NCBI GenBank assembly: GCA_963812525.1
Contig: CAWEVL010000010.1
Span: 62,001-126,000, forward strand
DNA length: 64,000 nucleotides
Direction of reading: 5' to 3'
DNA from: Bog-756 sp963812525
GTDB lineage: Bacteria; Actinomycetota; Acidimicrobiia; Acidimicrobiales; RAAP-2
In this document: positions 28,643-38,132 of the stretch, one piece after another
How positions within the stretch are numbered: the stretch's first letter is position 1
Layout: each line of letters opens with the position of its first letter
Position numbers and translations under genes: made by a program
Notes under the pieces: generated by a model
The model's database searches: none
The model's input: only the letters and a program-made list of their open reading frames with translations
What the model was told of the DNA's origin: nothing

Positions 28643-28999
28643 ATGATGCGCAAGGCGGCAGTCGGACTTGGGTGTGCTGCCCTCCTAGTTCTGGCAGGGT
28701 GCACCAATGGCCAGTCCGTAGCTAAGCAGACTCCTAACGTCACAGCGTCAGAAATCACTGCCTGTCACGACTTCAGCAAAGCCTTCGTGAAAAACGCAGC
28801 GACCCTGTCAACCCGGCAGGTTCAGAGCGTCGCCAGCCAGTTGAAGGGCTCGTCGAGCGCTCGACTTCGAAGTGAGGGGATAGCACTCGACAATGACGTT
28901 ACCAAGGGCGACTCTTCGGGTCTGAGAGCAGACGCCAGCAAGGTTGCGGCCACCTGCTTCAACCTCGGGCTGACCGACAAGAACGGCAACCCGGCGTAA
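28643..28999 (+). CDS. Small lipoprotein
   Basis: A 118-residue exported lipoprotein. The signal peptide is K-A-A-V-G-L-G-C-A-A-L-L-V-L-A-G-C, with the lipobox L-A-G-C placing lipidation at Cys about 19. The mature part is helical with two further cysteines (T-A-C-H-D-F, A-T-C-F-N-L) likely to pair. No family recognised. Start is the ATG at 28643 or the adjacent one at 28646. Confidence 0.65.
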   Translation: MMRKAAVGLGCAALLVLAGCTNGQSVAKQTPNVTASEITACHDFSKAFVKNAATLSTRQVQSVASQLKGSSSARLRSEGIALDNDVTKGDSSGLRADASKVAATCFNLGLTDKNGNPA

Positions 29000-29323
29000 G
29001 ACGTCACAGCAGGTTCAGGGGCACGAACAGGGTGACGGCGCCGGCCCTTGCTGGACGAGAGCCGGTCAGATCGGTCGGATCGACGATGGCGTCAAGCAAG
29101 TCGTCTCGCTCCTGCGAACTCCTTGGTCGCTGACCTCCAGGAGCACTTCATTACGAACACCACTTCAACCCGAAGGGGCCCGCTTCGATCCGAGCAGGTG
29201 GCCGGCCTGGTTACACCAAGCGTCACACTCACCACCTCTGCCTGGTAACCCAAGCCGCAGACTCCAGGGCCTGGGAGCAGAATGGGAACTACGATGGACC
29301 GGCGAGCCGAAAGGACCACCCCC
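29000..29323. other. Intergenic region with a TCAGGGGCA motif
   Basis: About 320 bases, no gene seen. It contains TCAGGGGCA at 29015-29023, a motif found at several intergenic sites and at the IS110 end in this window. Confidence 0.4.
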
Positions 29324-29464
29324 ATGGCCGAGAAGAAGCTCCCCCATGCCCGCCCCGACGCCGATGCGACAGACGAAGTCGAGGACCACGACCAGGCCAC
29401 TGAGCCGAAGACAGCCCACCCTGGCTACTCGTACTACCGCAAGACCCGCCAGTTCGGAGGCTGA
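29324..29464 (+). CDS. Small acidic/basic hypothetical protein (46 aa)
   Basis: A very small hydrophilic protein (M-A-E-K-K-L-P-H-A-R-P-D-A-D-A-T-D-E) ending Y-S-Y-Y-R-K-T-R-Q-F-G-G. AAAGGA lies about eight bases before the ATG at 29324, which I prefer to earlier in-frame ATGs. Coding is plausible from codon use but short length keeps confidence low. Confidence 0.35.
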   Translation: MAEKKLPHARPDADATDEVEDHDQATEPKTAHPGYSYYRKTRQFGG

Positions 29465-29701
29465 GCGCCCCGAAGGTGTGCAAGCCCCATTCTGAGGCGC
29501 TCGAGGTTCGGCGGAGGCTCGGGCGGCTGAGTGTCCTCGACATGCTTCAGCACACCGCCACAGGTACCTTGACCATCGCGGCGTGCCTTGACCCGGCGGC
29601 ACTCGCACCCTGTCCACCGGTGCCTGGATTGGTGGCGGCGGCCATCTTCCGCGGCCAGGCCATTGACTCGACTCCGGATGCCCTCACGGTGGAGGTGCCA
29701 G

Positions 29702-30253
29702 GTGAGCACGGCCCAGGAGCCGGTGCCCTCCTACTCACAAGCGGCCATCTACCATGGGGAACCTATGGCCGTGATGTGCACGTGCTGCTCGATGTCGGTC
29801 GATTGGTGGGTCAGACTTCGCTCCCACCCTGACCTGCCGATCTGCCACAACTGCCTCGCCGGGCTGAATGGACAGCGGGACGGCCAGCTGCAACTCATGA
29901 CAGGAACTTGGCTGATCACAGGGTTCGAGCCGATGTTCAATGTCACCAATGTGACTCGCTCGGTCGCCTGGTTCGAACGTGCGGGCTTCGCGGTGTCGTT
30001 CCACGATGACACCTATGCCTTCGCTCACCGGGATCGGGACCTCACCATCCACCTTGCCCTAGCTGCGAAGGACGAACTTCCGGGTCACGGTGCTCTCTAC
30101 ATCCACTGTCAAGACGCCGACCGGGTGGCTGAGGAGTGGAGACGAGCGGGAATCGAAGTCGACGGCCCACGGGAACAGGACTATGGAAGGCGGGAAGGCT
30201 CCGTCACCGACCCCGACGGCAACGTGATTCGCTTCGGGAGCCCCCTTCGCTGA
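29702..30253 (+). CDS. Fusion of a Cys-knuckle domain to a VOC (glyoxalase-like) domain
   Basis: A 183-residue protein. The N-terminal 65 residues hold M-C-T-C-C-S and L-P-I-C-H-N-C-L, two cysteine clusters around D-W-W-V-R-L-R-S-H-P that could bind zinc. The C-terminal 115 residues are a VOC/bleomycin-resistance fold: M-F-N-V-T-N-V-T-R-S-V-A-W-F-E-R-A-G-F, Y-I-H-C-Q-D-A-D-R-V and S-V-T-D-P-D-G-N-V-I-R-F. The start decides the architecture. GTG at 29702 has GGAGG six bases upstream, whereas the ATG at 29897, which would give a VOC domain alone, lacks a good site. Substrate unknown. Confidence 0.65.
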   Translation: MSTAQEPVPSYSQAAIYHGEPMAVMCTCCSMSVDWWVRLRSHPDLPICHNCLAGLNGQRDGQLQLMTGTWLITGFEPMFNVTNVTRSVAWFERAGFAVSFHDDTYAFAHRDRDLTIHLALAAKDELPGHGALYIHCQDADRVAEEWRRAGIEVDGPREQDYGRREGSVTDPDGNVIRFGSPLR

Positions 30254-30609
30254 CCCATCCGATCCCTGGCCGTGCAGCTCTCAACGCCACGGTTGCGCTC
30301 GGACGCTCGGGGTGCAGCCACTCGGTCCTCGGCCGGATTGCCGCCATCATCGACGTCTTCGCAAACAGAGATGGCGGGCCAACGGCCTGTAGGCGTTGAC
30401 GTCGTGGGCGCTGGGCTCGACAACGGGGCGGCTCGCCGGCTGCCCGTGTTCGTGGGGGTGTCGTGGCATGAATCGATGTTTGCCGGCGGCAACAATCCAT
30501 AGCGACCGGAGGTACGCCCTGCCGTTGAACGGAACGCGGGACACGTCCTCCTCCACCCCGGACGCCCAATCTGCCACTTTGGGTACGCTGAAGGGGAAGG
30601 AGCGGCCAA
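30254..30609. other. Intergenic region
   Basis: About 355 bases with no supported gene or element. Confidence 0.4.
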
Positions 30610-31242
30610 ATGGATACCGAAACGACCTTGAAGGGCGAGTTCGACACCGAACATGCCGACCTCATTGCGCTCACTCGACTGCTGACCGCCGATCAATGGG
30701 CTGAGCCGTCATTGTGCATGGGATGGACCGTCCGAGATGTGGTCGTTCACACGGCGTGGCACATTCACCGCGATCGCAAAGCGATCGTGGGATTCCTGCT
30801 CAAAAGCGCACTTGCGGGCTCGACCAAGGCAATAGCGGACCAGATCGCTCGGGATGGCGACCGCTCCAACGACAGCTTGATCGAATGGGTTGCCTCGCCG
30901 GGCCACATCGACCGGGTCAATCTCGGCGAGATGATGATCCATCAGCAGGACGTTCGACGACCGCTGGGTTTGAATCGGGAGATCCCCGAAGATCGGCTAA
31001 CCCGGATCTTGGATATCTCCCTAACCCGTTCTGGGAGCATGACTTTGGTTCCAGCGTCGCGGAAGAATTCGCAGGGCTTACGCTTTGTTGCCACTGACAT
31101 GGCCTGGTCATCGGGCGAGGGCGAGGAGGTGCGAGGAACGGGCGAAGCCATTCTCATGGCTATCAGCGGACGGAGGAGTGCGGTCGATGACCTAGAAGGG
31201 TCCGGCGCGAACGTCCTCGCCAGCCGTATGGCCACAACGTAG
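30610..31242 (+). CDS. Maleylpyruvate isomerase / MDMPI-type DinB-like protein
   Basis: A 210-residue member of the actinobacterial mycothiol-dependent maleylpyruvate isomerase (MDMPI, TIGR03083) superfamily. The N-terminal four-helix part shows L-C-M-G-W-T-V-R-D-V-V-V-H-T-A-W-H, the family G-W-T-V-x-D-x-x-x-H motif, and E-M-M-I-H-Q-Q-D-V-R-R-P-L-G, whose His residues would bind the metal. AAGGAG lies nine bases ahead of the ATG. Most relatives have no proven substrate, so the isomerase name is a family label. Confidence 0.8.
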   Translation: MDTETTLKGEFDTEHADLIALTRLLTADQWAEPSLCMGWTVRDVVVHTAWHIHRDRKAIVGFLLKSALAGSTKAIADQIARDGDRSNDSLIEWVASPGHIDRVNLGEMMIHQQDVRRPLGLNREIPEDRLTRILDISLTRSGSMTLVPASRKNSQGLRFVATDMAWSSGEGEEVRGTGEAILMAISGRRSAVDDLEGSGANVLASRMATT

Positions 31243-31488
31243 CTCAAGCGATGAAGGTGCTCGATTTCTCAACTGAGGGTCCGTCCTTACCATTGGCACA
31301 GCAGATGAATTCTGTCTGATCACTCCTTGTCTGTCCTTGAATGCTTCGTAGGTAGGAAAGGCAGTTCTGAGGCGGGCTGCCACCATCCATGTCGGCGGCG
31401 GATCGACAGGGATTCAACCGCAAACGGCATCCAAGGGCGAGCACAGCTACGGTCTGGACATCGAATCTCTCCTGAATGTGCATACGAC

Positions 31489-33390
31489 GTGACCGATCGT
31501 TCGACAATGATCGTGGCTGCTCGTGCCGCAGCCGATGAGGGTCGGTGGCTGGATGCGTACACGGTGTTCGCCGAAGCAGACCAGGTGAGCCCGCTTGATC
31601 CCGACGAGCTCGAGCTGTTGGCGTCAGCGGCAACGTTCAGCGGTAGACCTGATGAAGCGTCGGCGGCGCACCAGCGGGCGTTCTCCCAGGTGCGAGCCGA
31701 CCAGCCGCGCCGAGCGGCTGGACTCGCCATCCTCCTCTCGCTGACGCACCTGGCCCGCAATTCGACGGCGGTCGGGATGGGATGGGCGCAGCAGGCGAAG
31801 GAACTCCTCGATGACCAAGGCGAATGCGAAGAGGCAGTCACCTTCTTGCTGCTCGAGGCCATGGTGGCGGGGCAGTCCGGACAAGACGACCGGGCACTGG
31901 AGGCGGCCGAGGAGATCATCGTACGGGCTGGGCGGCTCGGCGCCGACGATGCGAAGGCATTGGCTACCCTCCTCAAGGGGCAGATCCTGACCATGCGGGG
32001 CCGGGTCGACGAGGGTGCTCGGCTGATCGACTCGGCGATGGCCCTGGCCGTGAGCGGGTGTCTCGGCGAGTTCGCCTCCGCATTCATCTTCTGCGGCACC
32101 ATCAGCACCTGCGCCTCGTCCGGCGATCTCGACCGGGCCTGGGAGTGGACCAACGAAGTGGGTCGATGCACCGTCAGTGGGATTGCGGAGTATCCGGGCG
32201 ACTGCCGGATGCACCAAGCAGAGATGTTGCGGATCCGTGGTGAATGGGCGAAAGCCGAGCTGGAGTTGGCCTCGATCTGCGAGGAGCTTGGGACCTGGCA
32301 CGTCGGGCACGCCGCAGCCGCCTACTACGAGCTCGGCGAGGTGAGTCTCCGCAGGGGCGACCTCGAAGCGGCGGCACACGCCTTCGCAAAGTGCAAGGAA
32401 CTCGGCCACCGAGCCCTACCAGGTCTCGCCTCGCTCGAGCTGGTGCGGGGGAATCCCGAGACGGCGGTGGCATTGCTCGACGAGGGACTGGCGGCCATCA
32501 GCGATCGACTGGGCCGCTCCGGGCTGCTTTACGTGGCAGTCGAAGCCCAGCTGGCGGCAGGGCTCGTTGACGAAGCCGAAGCGGCAGCCACTGAACTTAC
32601 AACAATGGCCGACCGGTGGAAGGCGCCGATCCATCAGGCGAGGGCGGCCACCAGCGCCGGTGGGGTCGCGGCAGCTCGGGGTGAGCGTGCGGTGGCGCTC
32701 GATCTGCTCCGCTCGGCGATCGACTGGTGGCGCCAGGTCCCTGCCCCCTACGACGAGGCGGTGTCCCGCGTGGCCCTGGCCGGAGTAGAGGCGCCTGCCG
32801 CGCGGGTGGTCCAGCTCGAGACAGCGCTTGAGGCGTTTGTGCGGCTGGGGGCGACGATCGATGGCGAGAGGGTCCTCGGTCTGCTCGGTCGGGTGCAGTC
32901 AACCGAGCGCATCGCGGTGGCAATGATGTTCACCGACATCGAGGGCTCGACGGCAATGCTGGCCTCGATGGGAGACGAAGCGTGGCTGGCAGTGCTTCGC
33001 CGACACGACGACGCCTTGCGGTCCTTGTTCGCCGCGCACCATGGTGAGGTCTACACCGGCACTGGAGACGGGTTCTTCGTCGGATTTTCATCGGTCGATG
33101 GTGCCCTTGGGTGCGCGATGGCGATCCAAGCCGCAATGGACGAGGTCAGGGTTCGCATCGGGATCCACTTCGCCAAGGCGAACCGAGACGCTGGAGGGAT
33201 CAGCGGTCGTGGCGTGCACGAGGCGGCGAGGATCTCGGCGCTCGGCGCCGGTGGGGAGATCGTCGCCAGCACCTCGACCTTGGCGTTGGCGAAAGGCAAG
33301 ATCCGCACCCGGGCGGAACGGACGGTCGAACTCAAGGGGCTCCCTGGAGAAATGGAAGTGGCAACGCTGGAGCTCGACGTCCTCGTCTGA
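31489..33390 (+). CDS. TPR protein with C-terminal class III nucleotide cyclase domain
   Basis: A 633-residue cytoplasmic signalling protein. Residues 1 to about 460 form helical TPR-like repeats. Residues about 475-633 form a class III adenylate/guanylate cyclase homology domain: M-F-T-D-I-E-G-S-T (first metal Asp), G-T-G-D-G-F-F (second metal Asp) and G-R-G-V-H-E-A-A-R-I. The transition-state Asn is His, as in many actinobacterial members, and the substrate-specifying Lys before G-D-G is replaced (Y-T-G-T-G-D-G). Activity or nucleotide preference is therefore uncertain. The GTG at 31489 or the ATG at 31507 could be the start. Order is reversed from the usual cyclase-first architecture. Confidence 0.75.
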   Translation: MTDRSTMIVAARAAADEGRWLDAYTVFAEADQVSPLDPDELELLASAATFSGRPDEASAAHQRAFSQVRADQPRRAAGLAILLSLTHLARNSTAVGMGWAQQAKELLDDQGECEEAVTFLLLEAMVAGQSGQDDRALEAAEEIIVRAGRLGADDAKALATLLKGQILTMRGRVDEGARLIDSAMALAVSGCLGEFASAFIFCGTISTCASSGDLDRAWEWTNEVGRCTVSGIAEYPGDCRMHQAEMLRIRGEWAKAELELASICEELGTWHVGHAAAAYYELGEVSLRRGDLEAAAHAFAKCKELGHRALPGLASLELVRGNPETAVALLDEGLAAISDRLGRSGLLYVAVEAQLAAGLVDEAEAAATELTTMADRWKAPIHQARAATSAGGVAAARGERAVALDLLRSAIDWWRQVPAPYDEAVSRVALAGVEAPAARVVQLETALEAFVRLGATIDGERVLGLLGRVQSTERIAVAMMFTDIEGSTAMLASMGDEAWLAVLRRHDDALRSLFAAHHGEVYTGTGDGFFVGFSSVDGALGCAMAIQAAMDEVRVRIGIHFAKANRDAGGISGRGVHEAARISALGAGGEIVASTSTLALAKGKIRTRAERTVELKGLPGEMEVATLELDVLV

Positions 33391-33652
33391 AGGCGGCTCA
33401 GCCGCGGTCACAGCTTCGCCAGCGTCCGAACGGGGGACGGTTCCCCATTCGCCTGTATCCCCACCCCACCGACGCCACGGCGGTGATGCGTTGGTGAGGT
33501 CAGACGACGCTCGCCGAAGCTGCGAGCTTGCATCCGTGGAGATCCACGTTGTTGTTGGTGCAGACTGCTTGGCGCCCCACCGGTGCCGGCATGCCGCGCC
33601 ACCAGGAGGTCAGGGATACCCAAGGCCCCTTGATCCAGAGCATGATGGTTCC

Positions 33653-34180
33653 ATGGTCCGCATCTCCGCTGTCCTTGGTAGCTGCTCGGCGGCGTTCCTC
33701 TTAGCTGCCTGTTCGTCGCAGCCGAACCTCGACCGCTATGCAGTTGGTCCACCGGGGCATCAGATTCGCCTTGCCGCCGCAGCGGGACAGCATCTGAACC
33801 CTGTGGTGGCTGGTGGATCTTCGGCGGGAACCTCGGTGCTACCCGGTGCCGTCAACTATGCAACCACTCTGGCCCTTCCCGACAACGGCTCCGTCCGAGT
33901 TGCGGTCAGCGTTCTCTCCAGCGCAGTCGCTCCAGCCCACGCTCACTGGATCATCAACGACTATTTCAACAACGACCCCGAACGGCTCACGACCTGGCAA
34001 GGCACCCCCGCCGATGTAGGCGTGCGATCATGCAACACACCAGCGGGTGCCTGTCCTGGCTATCTGGGCGGGCTCCAGGTCTTCCGAAGCGGCGCTCTCT
34101 ACAACGTCACCATTGACAGCGATAGCTCCAACACCGCTTGGGCGGTGATTCACTCCATCCGCATCCCAGCCCCTCGATAG
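33653..34180 (+). CDS. Secreted lipoprotein, unknown function
   Basis: A 175-residue exported lipoprotein with the signal V-L-G-S-C-S-A-A-F-L-L-A-A-C and lipobox L-A-A-C. The mature part has Y-A-T-T-L-A-L-P-D-N-G-S-V-R-V-A-V-S-V and two cysteines (V-R-S-C, G-A-C-P) likely bonded. It ends in a strand W-A-V-I-H-S-I-R-I-P. No known family recognised. The ATG at 33653 is the one leading straight into the signal peptide. Confidence 0.65.
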   Translation: MVRISAVLGSCSAAFLLAACSSQPNLDRYAVGPPGHQIRLAAAAGQHLNPVVAGGSSAGTSVLPGAVNYATTLALPDNGSVRVAVSVLSSAVAPAHAHWIINDYFNNDPERLTTWQGTPADVGVRSCNTPAGACPGYLGGLQVFRSGALYNVTIDSDSSNTAWAVIHSIRIPAPR

Positions 34181-34251
34181 GTAGAAATGGCTAGCTGTCC
34201 CCGACGTGACAACCACTGCCCACCCGGCGTTTGCCGACACGCCGGCTCGAT

Positions 34252-34674
34252 CTACTGCGGAGGAAGGCTGGCGAAGAAGGTGTCGGCCTCGGTCTGGTCT
34301 TCGAAGAAGACCCGTAGGTTGGTGAGGAGATCGCTTTCATCTGTCTCGATGACGTACATGTGGTGATTCCTATAGATCATTCCGCCGCCCTGTGCCTGTG
34401 CAAATTGCAGTGCCGCAACATGGCTCAAGCCGACCAACCAGTCGACCCATTTCAGGGTCTCAAGCGTACCGGAGGTGGCACTGAACAGTTTGCCAATGTG
34501 CTCGTACACTTCTACCGGCCCGCGAAAGGCGCCGGCCAGTGGACCCTGACCCGGCACGGTGAAGACCACGTCCGGAGAAAGCAGCGAAAGCACATCACGG
34601 GAGTTGTCGGTGGTGATCCCCATCAGGAACCGCCGGGCATTGACGAGGCGAGCAGGATCGGCTGGTTCGGGCAC
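34252..34674 (-). CDS. SnoaL/NTF2-like protein
   Basis: A 140-residue NTF2-fold protein. The SnoaL-type signature is seen: L-L-S-P-D-V-V-F-T-V-P-G-Q-G-P-L-A-G-A-F-R-G, then the late strand T-N-L-R-V-F-F-E-D-Q-T-E-A. Members include ketosteroid isomerase- and hydroxylase-like enzymes as well as ligand-binding proteins. One of four NTF2-like genes between 34 and 50 kb. Substrate unknown. Confidence 0.75.
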   Translation of the reverse strand: MPEPADPARLVNARRFLMGITTDNSRDVLSLLSPDVVFTVPGQGPLAGAFRGPVEVYEHIGKLFSATSGTLETLKWVDWLVGLSHVAALQFAQAQGGGMIYRNHHMYVIETDESDLLTNLRVFFEDQTEADTFFASLPPQ

Positions 34675-35378
34675 GCGACGGATTCTAGAGGAAGGACCAG
34701 GGGCCTTCCGAACTCAGTTCAGCTGGATACGGAGAAGAGCAGGTCTCACAGAAGGCGCCCCCGCCGCGAACAAGTGGCTCGGCTGAGGCTGAGGCTCCGA
34801 ATGGCCCTGGCACAGAATTCCCTCGGATGGCCGACTCCCTGCCGATCAGGGGCAGGTCACTAGTGGCCGCCCCCACGCCTCGACACCGGTGCCATGACGA
34901 AGGTGACACTCTGGGTTCATGAAGCGGCGGAGCATGTTGGATTGGTACTCGCGGTCGTGGCCTCGGTGTTGGTTGCCGAATCGGCTTCGCCGTCGACATC
35001 AAGCGTGGACCCCTCGATGGGGTGACTACGGAGACGAGTGCCCCAAATCCCAACAGATGGTAGGCCTCCTTCTCATCGAGCCAGTCGCCACCCCGAGGCC
35101 GTGCCATCGAGCTCACCGCTCCAGCTCCTGCCGTACAACGGTGGGGAGTGGGTCTCACGGTCTGCCCAGAATCTCAGGCGATTGGTGTCAGCGCCAACGG
35201 GTCCCACCGATTGGTTCAGGGACAGGGTCGGCCTATTGCAGCCGGTCTGCTTCTCCAATGTGCCGAGCACGTCTTGATAGGTCCATGACAGACTTGGCTC
35301 CGTGTGGTGGCCGAGCTCTGTTGGGCGGATCGCTCCGGTCCTTGCCGCGAGCCCCGGGTTCGGTGAGTTTGATACGGC
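34675..35378. other. 700-bp gene-free region
   Basis: The open frames are Arg/Pro/Ser-rich shadows without coding periodicity. It contains TCAGGGGCA at 34846-34854. No other feature seen. Confidence 0.4.
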
Positions 35379-36551
35379 GTGGTGCAGTTGAGCGAAGTAG
35401 ACGTCGTGATCATCGGGGCAGGCATCGCCGGATTGACCGCTGCCATCGCCCTTGACCGGGCGGGGATCAACGTTCAGGTCGTCGAGCGGGCTACTGCGCT
35501 TACGCAGGCCGGCACCGCCCTCTCGCTTTGGCCAAATGCCCTTGCGGCTCTCGAACACATAGGACTGCGCCAGCAAGTCAGCAGCATCGGAGTAACCGAG
35601 CCCGAGGGAGTGGTTCGGGATTCCTCAGGGAAGGTGCTCATCACCGTCAATCAGAATCTGCTCAGCCCCGATCGCCGTTCCCAGACACTGATCGTTCGTA
35701 GGACAGACCTCCAGCACCTGCTGCTGGACGCCTGTTCCCACATTTCCGTCCGCTTGAACACTCCTGCCGAGCGGCTGAAGGTTGAGCGCGGCTCAGCCAT
35801 CGTGGATCTCGTTGGAGGAGAATCGCTTCGAGCATCGGTCGTTCTGGCATGTGACGGCATCCGTTCGATCGCCCGACCACTCGTCAACAACCCCCAACTC
35901 GCCTATCGAGGCCGGACCTCTTGGCGGGCCGTGTTGGACAATGCGCCGGATCTGGCTCCGGCGGCGGTCCTCACCGTCGGTGGCGGCAACCAATTCATCG
36001 CCGGTCCCCTGCGCGATAGGGCGGTCTACTGGGCAGCAGACGTCGGCTTGAAGGAGGGGGCCAACGGGACCATGACGGACAGGAAGGGCTTCCTCATGAG
36101 TGTCTTCGCGTCCTGGCACAACCCCATCCCTGAGTTGATTGAACTAACTGACAACGATCAACTCGTCATCGCGGACTTCTACGATTCCGTTCCGAGGAAA
36201 CTCACCGCTGGACGTGTGGCGCTTCTTGGCGATGCGGCTCATCCCATGACACCCGACCTCGGCCAGGGCGCTTGCCAGGGGATCGAGGACGCCGTGGTGC
36301 TCGCGGCCTGCATGACCAGCATCCATGACCCGACATCTGCCTTGGCGAAGTATGAGTCGCTTCGCCTTCCCCGGGTCCGACATATTGTTCGCGGCTCTCG
36401 GCGGCTCGGTCAACTTGCCACCTCCAAATCACCCCTGGTGGTGGATGTCAGGAACTTCGTAAGTCGCCATATGCCGCTGTCGATCAATGCCAGGATCACC
36501 GCCGGGTTCGCTAGTGAGGATGCTTTCCGCCGGACGCTTCCTCGCTGGTAG
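35379..36551 (+). CDS. FAD-dependent monooxygenase (PHBH-fold)
   Basis: A 390-residue flavoprotein monooxygenase. The dinucleotide-binding motif V-D-V-V-I-I-G-A-G-I-A-G-L-T-A-A-I-A-L is at residues about 7-25 with V-V-E-R ending strand two. The D-G motif A-C-D-G-I-R-S is mid-protein. G-D-A-A-H-P-M-T-P-D-L-G-Q-G-A binds the FAD ribityl/phosphate. It would hydroxylate an aromatic or similar substrate using NAD(P)H and O2. Start: GTG pair at 35379/35382, about nine residues before the first strand. Confidence 0.85.
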   Translation: MVQLSEVDVVIIGAGIAGLTAAIALDRAGINVQVVERATALTQAGTALSLWPNALAALEHIGLRQQVSSIGVTEPEGVVRDSSGKVLITVNQNLLSPDRRSQTLIVRRTDLQHLLLDACSHISVRLNTPAERLKVERGSAIVDLVGGESLRASVVLACDGIRSIARPLVNNPQLAYRGRTSWRAVLDNAPDLAPAAVLTVGGGNQFIAGPLRDRAVYWAADVGLKEGANGTMTDRKGFLMSVFASWHNPIPELIELTDNDQLVIADFYDSVPRKLTAGRVALLGDAAHPMTPDLGQGACQGIEDAVVLAACMTSIHDPTSALAKYESLRLPRVRHIVRGSRRLGQLATSKSPLVVDVRNFVSRHMPLSINARITAGFASEDAFRRTLPRW

Positions 36552-36706
36552 GGCAATCCGGGTTGGTGCCTAGCCAGCCGGCGTATTGGGCACCGTTCAC
36601 GGAGTACCGTCTCGGCAAACTCGGGCGAATGACAATCGAATCCAGCCCGGGATGCGGGCCGCTGCCGGTCGCCCGGTCGGAGCGATCCAGATGTTCCTCG
36701 AATTCG

Positions 36707-37135
36707 CTACGGCGTTGTAGTTCGCACGTCTCCGCGCTCGTGATCCCGTTCGCTGGCACTGATAGGGAGCATCTCGATCTTGTGGAGGTCAGGATCGGAG
36801 ATGAACACCGAATTGCGCGGGGTCATCTCGAAGGTGTCGATCCCGGCCACCGAGAGCCCAGCTACGACCTGGGCCACATCGTCAGCTTCCACGTTGAGGG
36901 CCATGTGGTTCATCTCCTCGCCGCCGTGGACGTCGCCACCTGCAGTCTCGAACAGGTCGAGCCCCTGCATGCCACAGCGTAGGAAGCTGGCATTCATCCC
37001 ACCCGGGCCGTCGGAGACGGTGCCGCGGTGCTCGAAGCCCAGAACCTCCATGTAGAACGCCCGGGAACGATCAAGGTCCGCAACGTGTAGCACCACGTGG
37101 TTGATCCCCGTCACCTTGAGCTTCGAACTATCCAT
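36707..37135 (-). CDS. VOC family protein
   Basis: A 142-residue vicinal-oxygen-chelate protein. G-I-N-H-V-V-L-H-V-A-D-L-D-R-S-R-A-F-Y (first metal His), E-E-M-N-H-M-A-L-N-V (second His) and S-D-P-D-L-H-K-I-E-M (Glu) are the metal ligands. It could be a glyoxalase-like, dioxygenase or resistance protein. AAGGAGG precedes the ATG at 37135, which I prefer to the Met six codons upstream. Confidence 0.8.
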   Translation of the reverse strand: MDSSKLKVTGINHVVLHVADLDRSRAFYMEVLGFEHRGTVSDGPGGMNASFLRCGMQGLDLFETAGGDVHGGEEMNHMALNVEADDVAQVVAGLSVAGIDTFEMTPRNSVFISDPDLHKIEMLPISASERDHERGDVRTTTP

Positions 37136-37316
37136 CTCACATCCTCCTTGCAAGGTACCACGGCGCCCTGTTCGGGGCTCGGCAAGCGGGATTCCAATGT
37201 CGGGGCGCCGGGAAGGCGGCCGACCGGATGGCCGCCCGAGCCGGGCGGGTGGGCGGCGACGGGGACTGAATAGTAGGCGGCACTTCGAGGCGGGAGGACA
37301 ACCGACTGAGCTGACC

Positions 37317-38132
37317 TCAGCTCGATTGCCCGTCGGCTCGGCTTTTGCTCCCGATGAGATGAAAGACGCGACTGAGTTGGCGATAGGGGTCTCGTCGACT
37401 GGCTTCGAGTTCAGCTGCGGCCGTCGCCTCTACCTGCTCTGAATCTGCGGGGTCCAACTTGGCCCCGCTGAACTCCAGCCAGTCGACAAACAGCCAAACC
37501 CCGTACCAGCGCAGTGGCTCCACATCCTGGCTGTGCATGAGTTCGCTGAGTTCCTCCACAGTGTCGGCTCGGCCCTGCACCCCCAGCACTCCAACCTCGC
37601 TGGTGGCGTCAAATGAGGCCAGGGCGTCGTCCCATCGCCGTTCCAAGGCCGGGCGCACCGCCATGGTCTTTGCGTTGCCAGTCATGATCGAGACCACGCC
37701 ACCGGCAGCGGCACACCGGCATAGTTGGTTGACCAGGGGCTCGGGCTGTTCGAGGTATCCGAGCACGCCATGACACAGGACTCCGGAGAACCGCTCGCCG
37801 TTCACCGCCTCGGCCGCGTTCTCACCGTCGGCTTGGACGAAGGTCACCCGTCGCTGCGCCTCAGCAGGCAGTCGCTCCAGTCGCAATCGAGCCTTGTCCA
37901 GCATCGCCGATGACGGATCGAGCACCGTCACGTCATAGCCGGCTTGGGCCAGCGGAAACGACTGATGGCCCGCACCGCCGCCGACGTCGAGCACCGTGGC
38001 GGGAGGAGGTGGGAGGTGGTCCAGGAGATGTTGGTGCATCACGTACGTGCGCACATATCCCTTGACCGTGGCATATGCCTCGTCGACAAACAGGTTCGCC
38101 AGGCTGGTACTGGCCCAGGGGTCGTCGTTCAT
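37317..38132 (-). CDS. SAM-dependent methyltransferase (CmoM-like)
   Basis: A 271-residue class I methyltransferase. Motif I V-L-D-V-G-G-G-A-G-H-Q-S (about 47-58) binds SAM. V-T-V-L-D-P-S-S-A-M-L (motif II) and Q-A-D-G-E-N follow, then G-V-L-C-H-G-V-L-G-Y-L-E (motif IV). The layout and C-terminal part (V-E-P-L-R-W-Y-G-V-W-L-F) resemble CmoM/SmtA-type tRNA methyltransferases, but such resemblance is loose and the substrate is not assigned. Confidence 0.75.
   Translation of the reverse strand: MNDDPWASTSLANLFVDEAYATVKGYVRTYVMHQHLLDHLPPPPATVLDVGGGAGHQSFPLAQAGYDVTVLDPSSAMLDKARLRLERLPAEAQRRVTFVQADGENAAEAVNGERFSGVLCHGVLGYLEQPEPLVNQLCRCAAAGGVVSIMTGNAKTMAVRPALERRWDDALASFDATSEVGVLGVQGRADTVEELSELMHSQDVEPLRWYGVWLFVDWLEFSGAKLDPADSEQVEATAAAELEASRRDPYRQLSRVFHLIGSKSRADGQSS

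Noticed and set aside
34675..35378. Several 150-180 residue frames on both strands
   Set aside because: No ribosome site, no GC3 bias, and Arg/Ser/Pro-rich composition; treated as non-coding.
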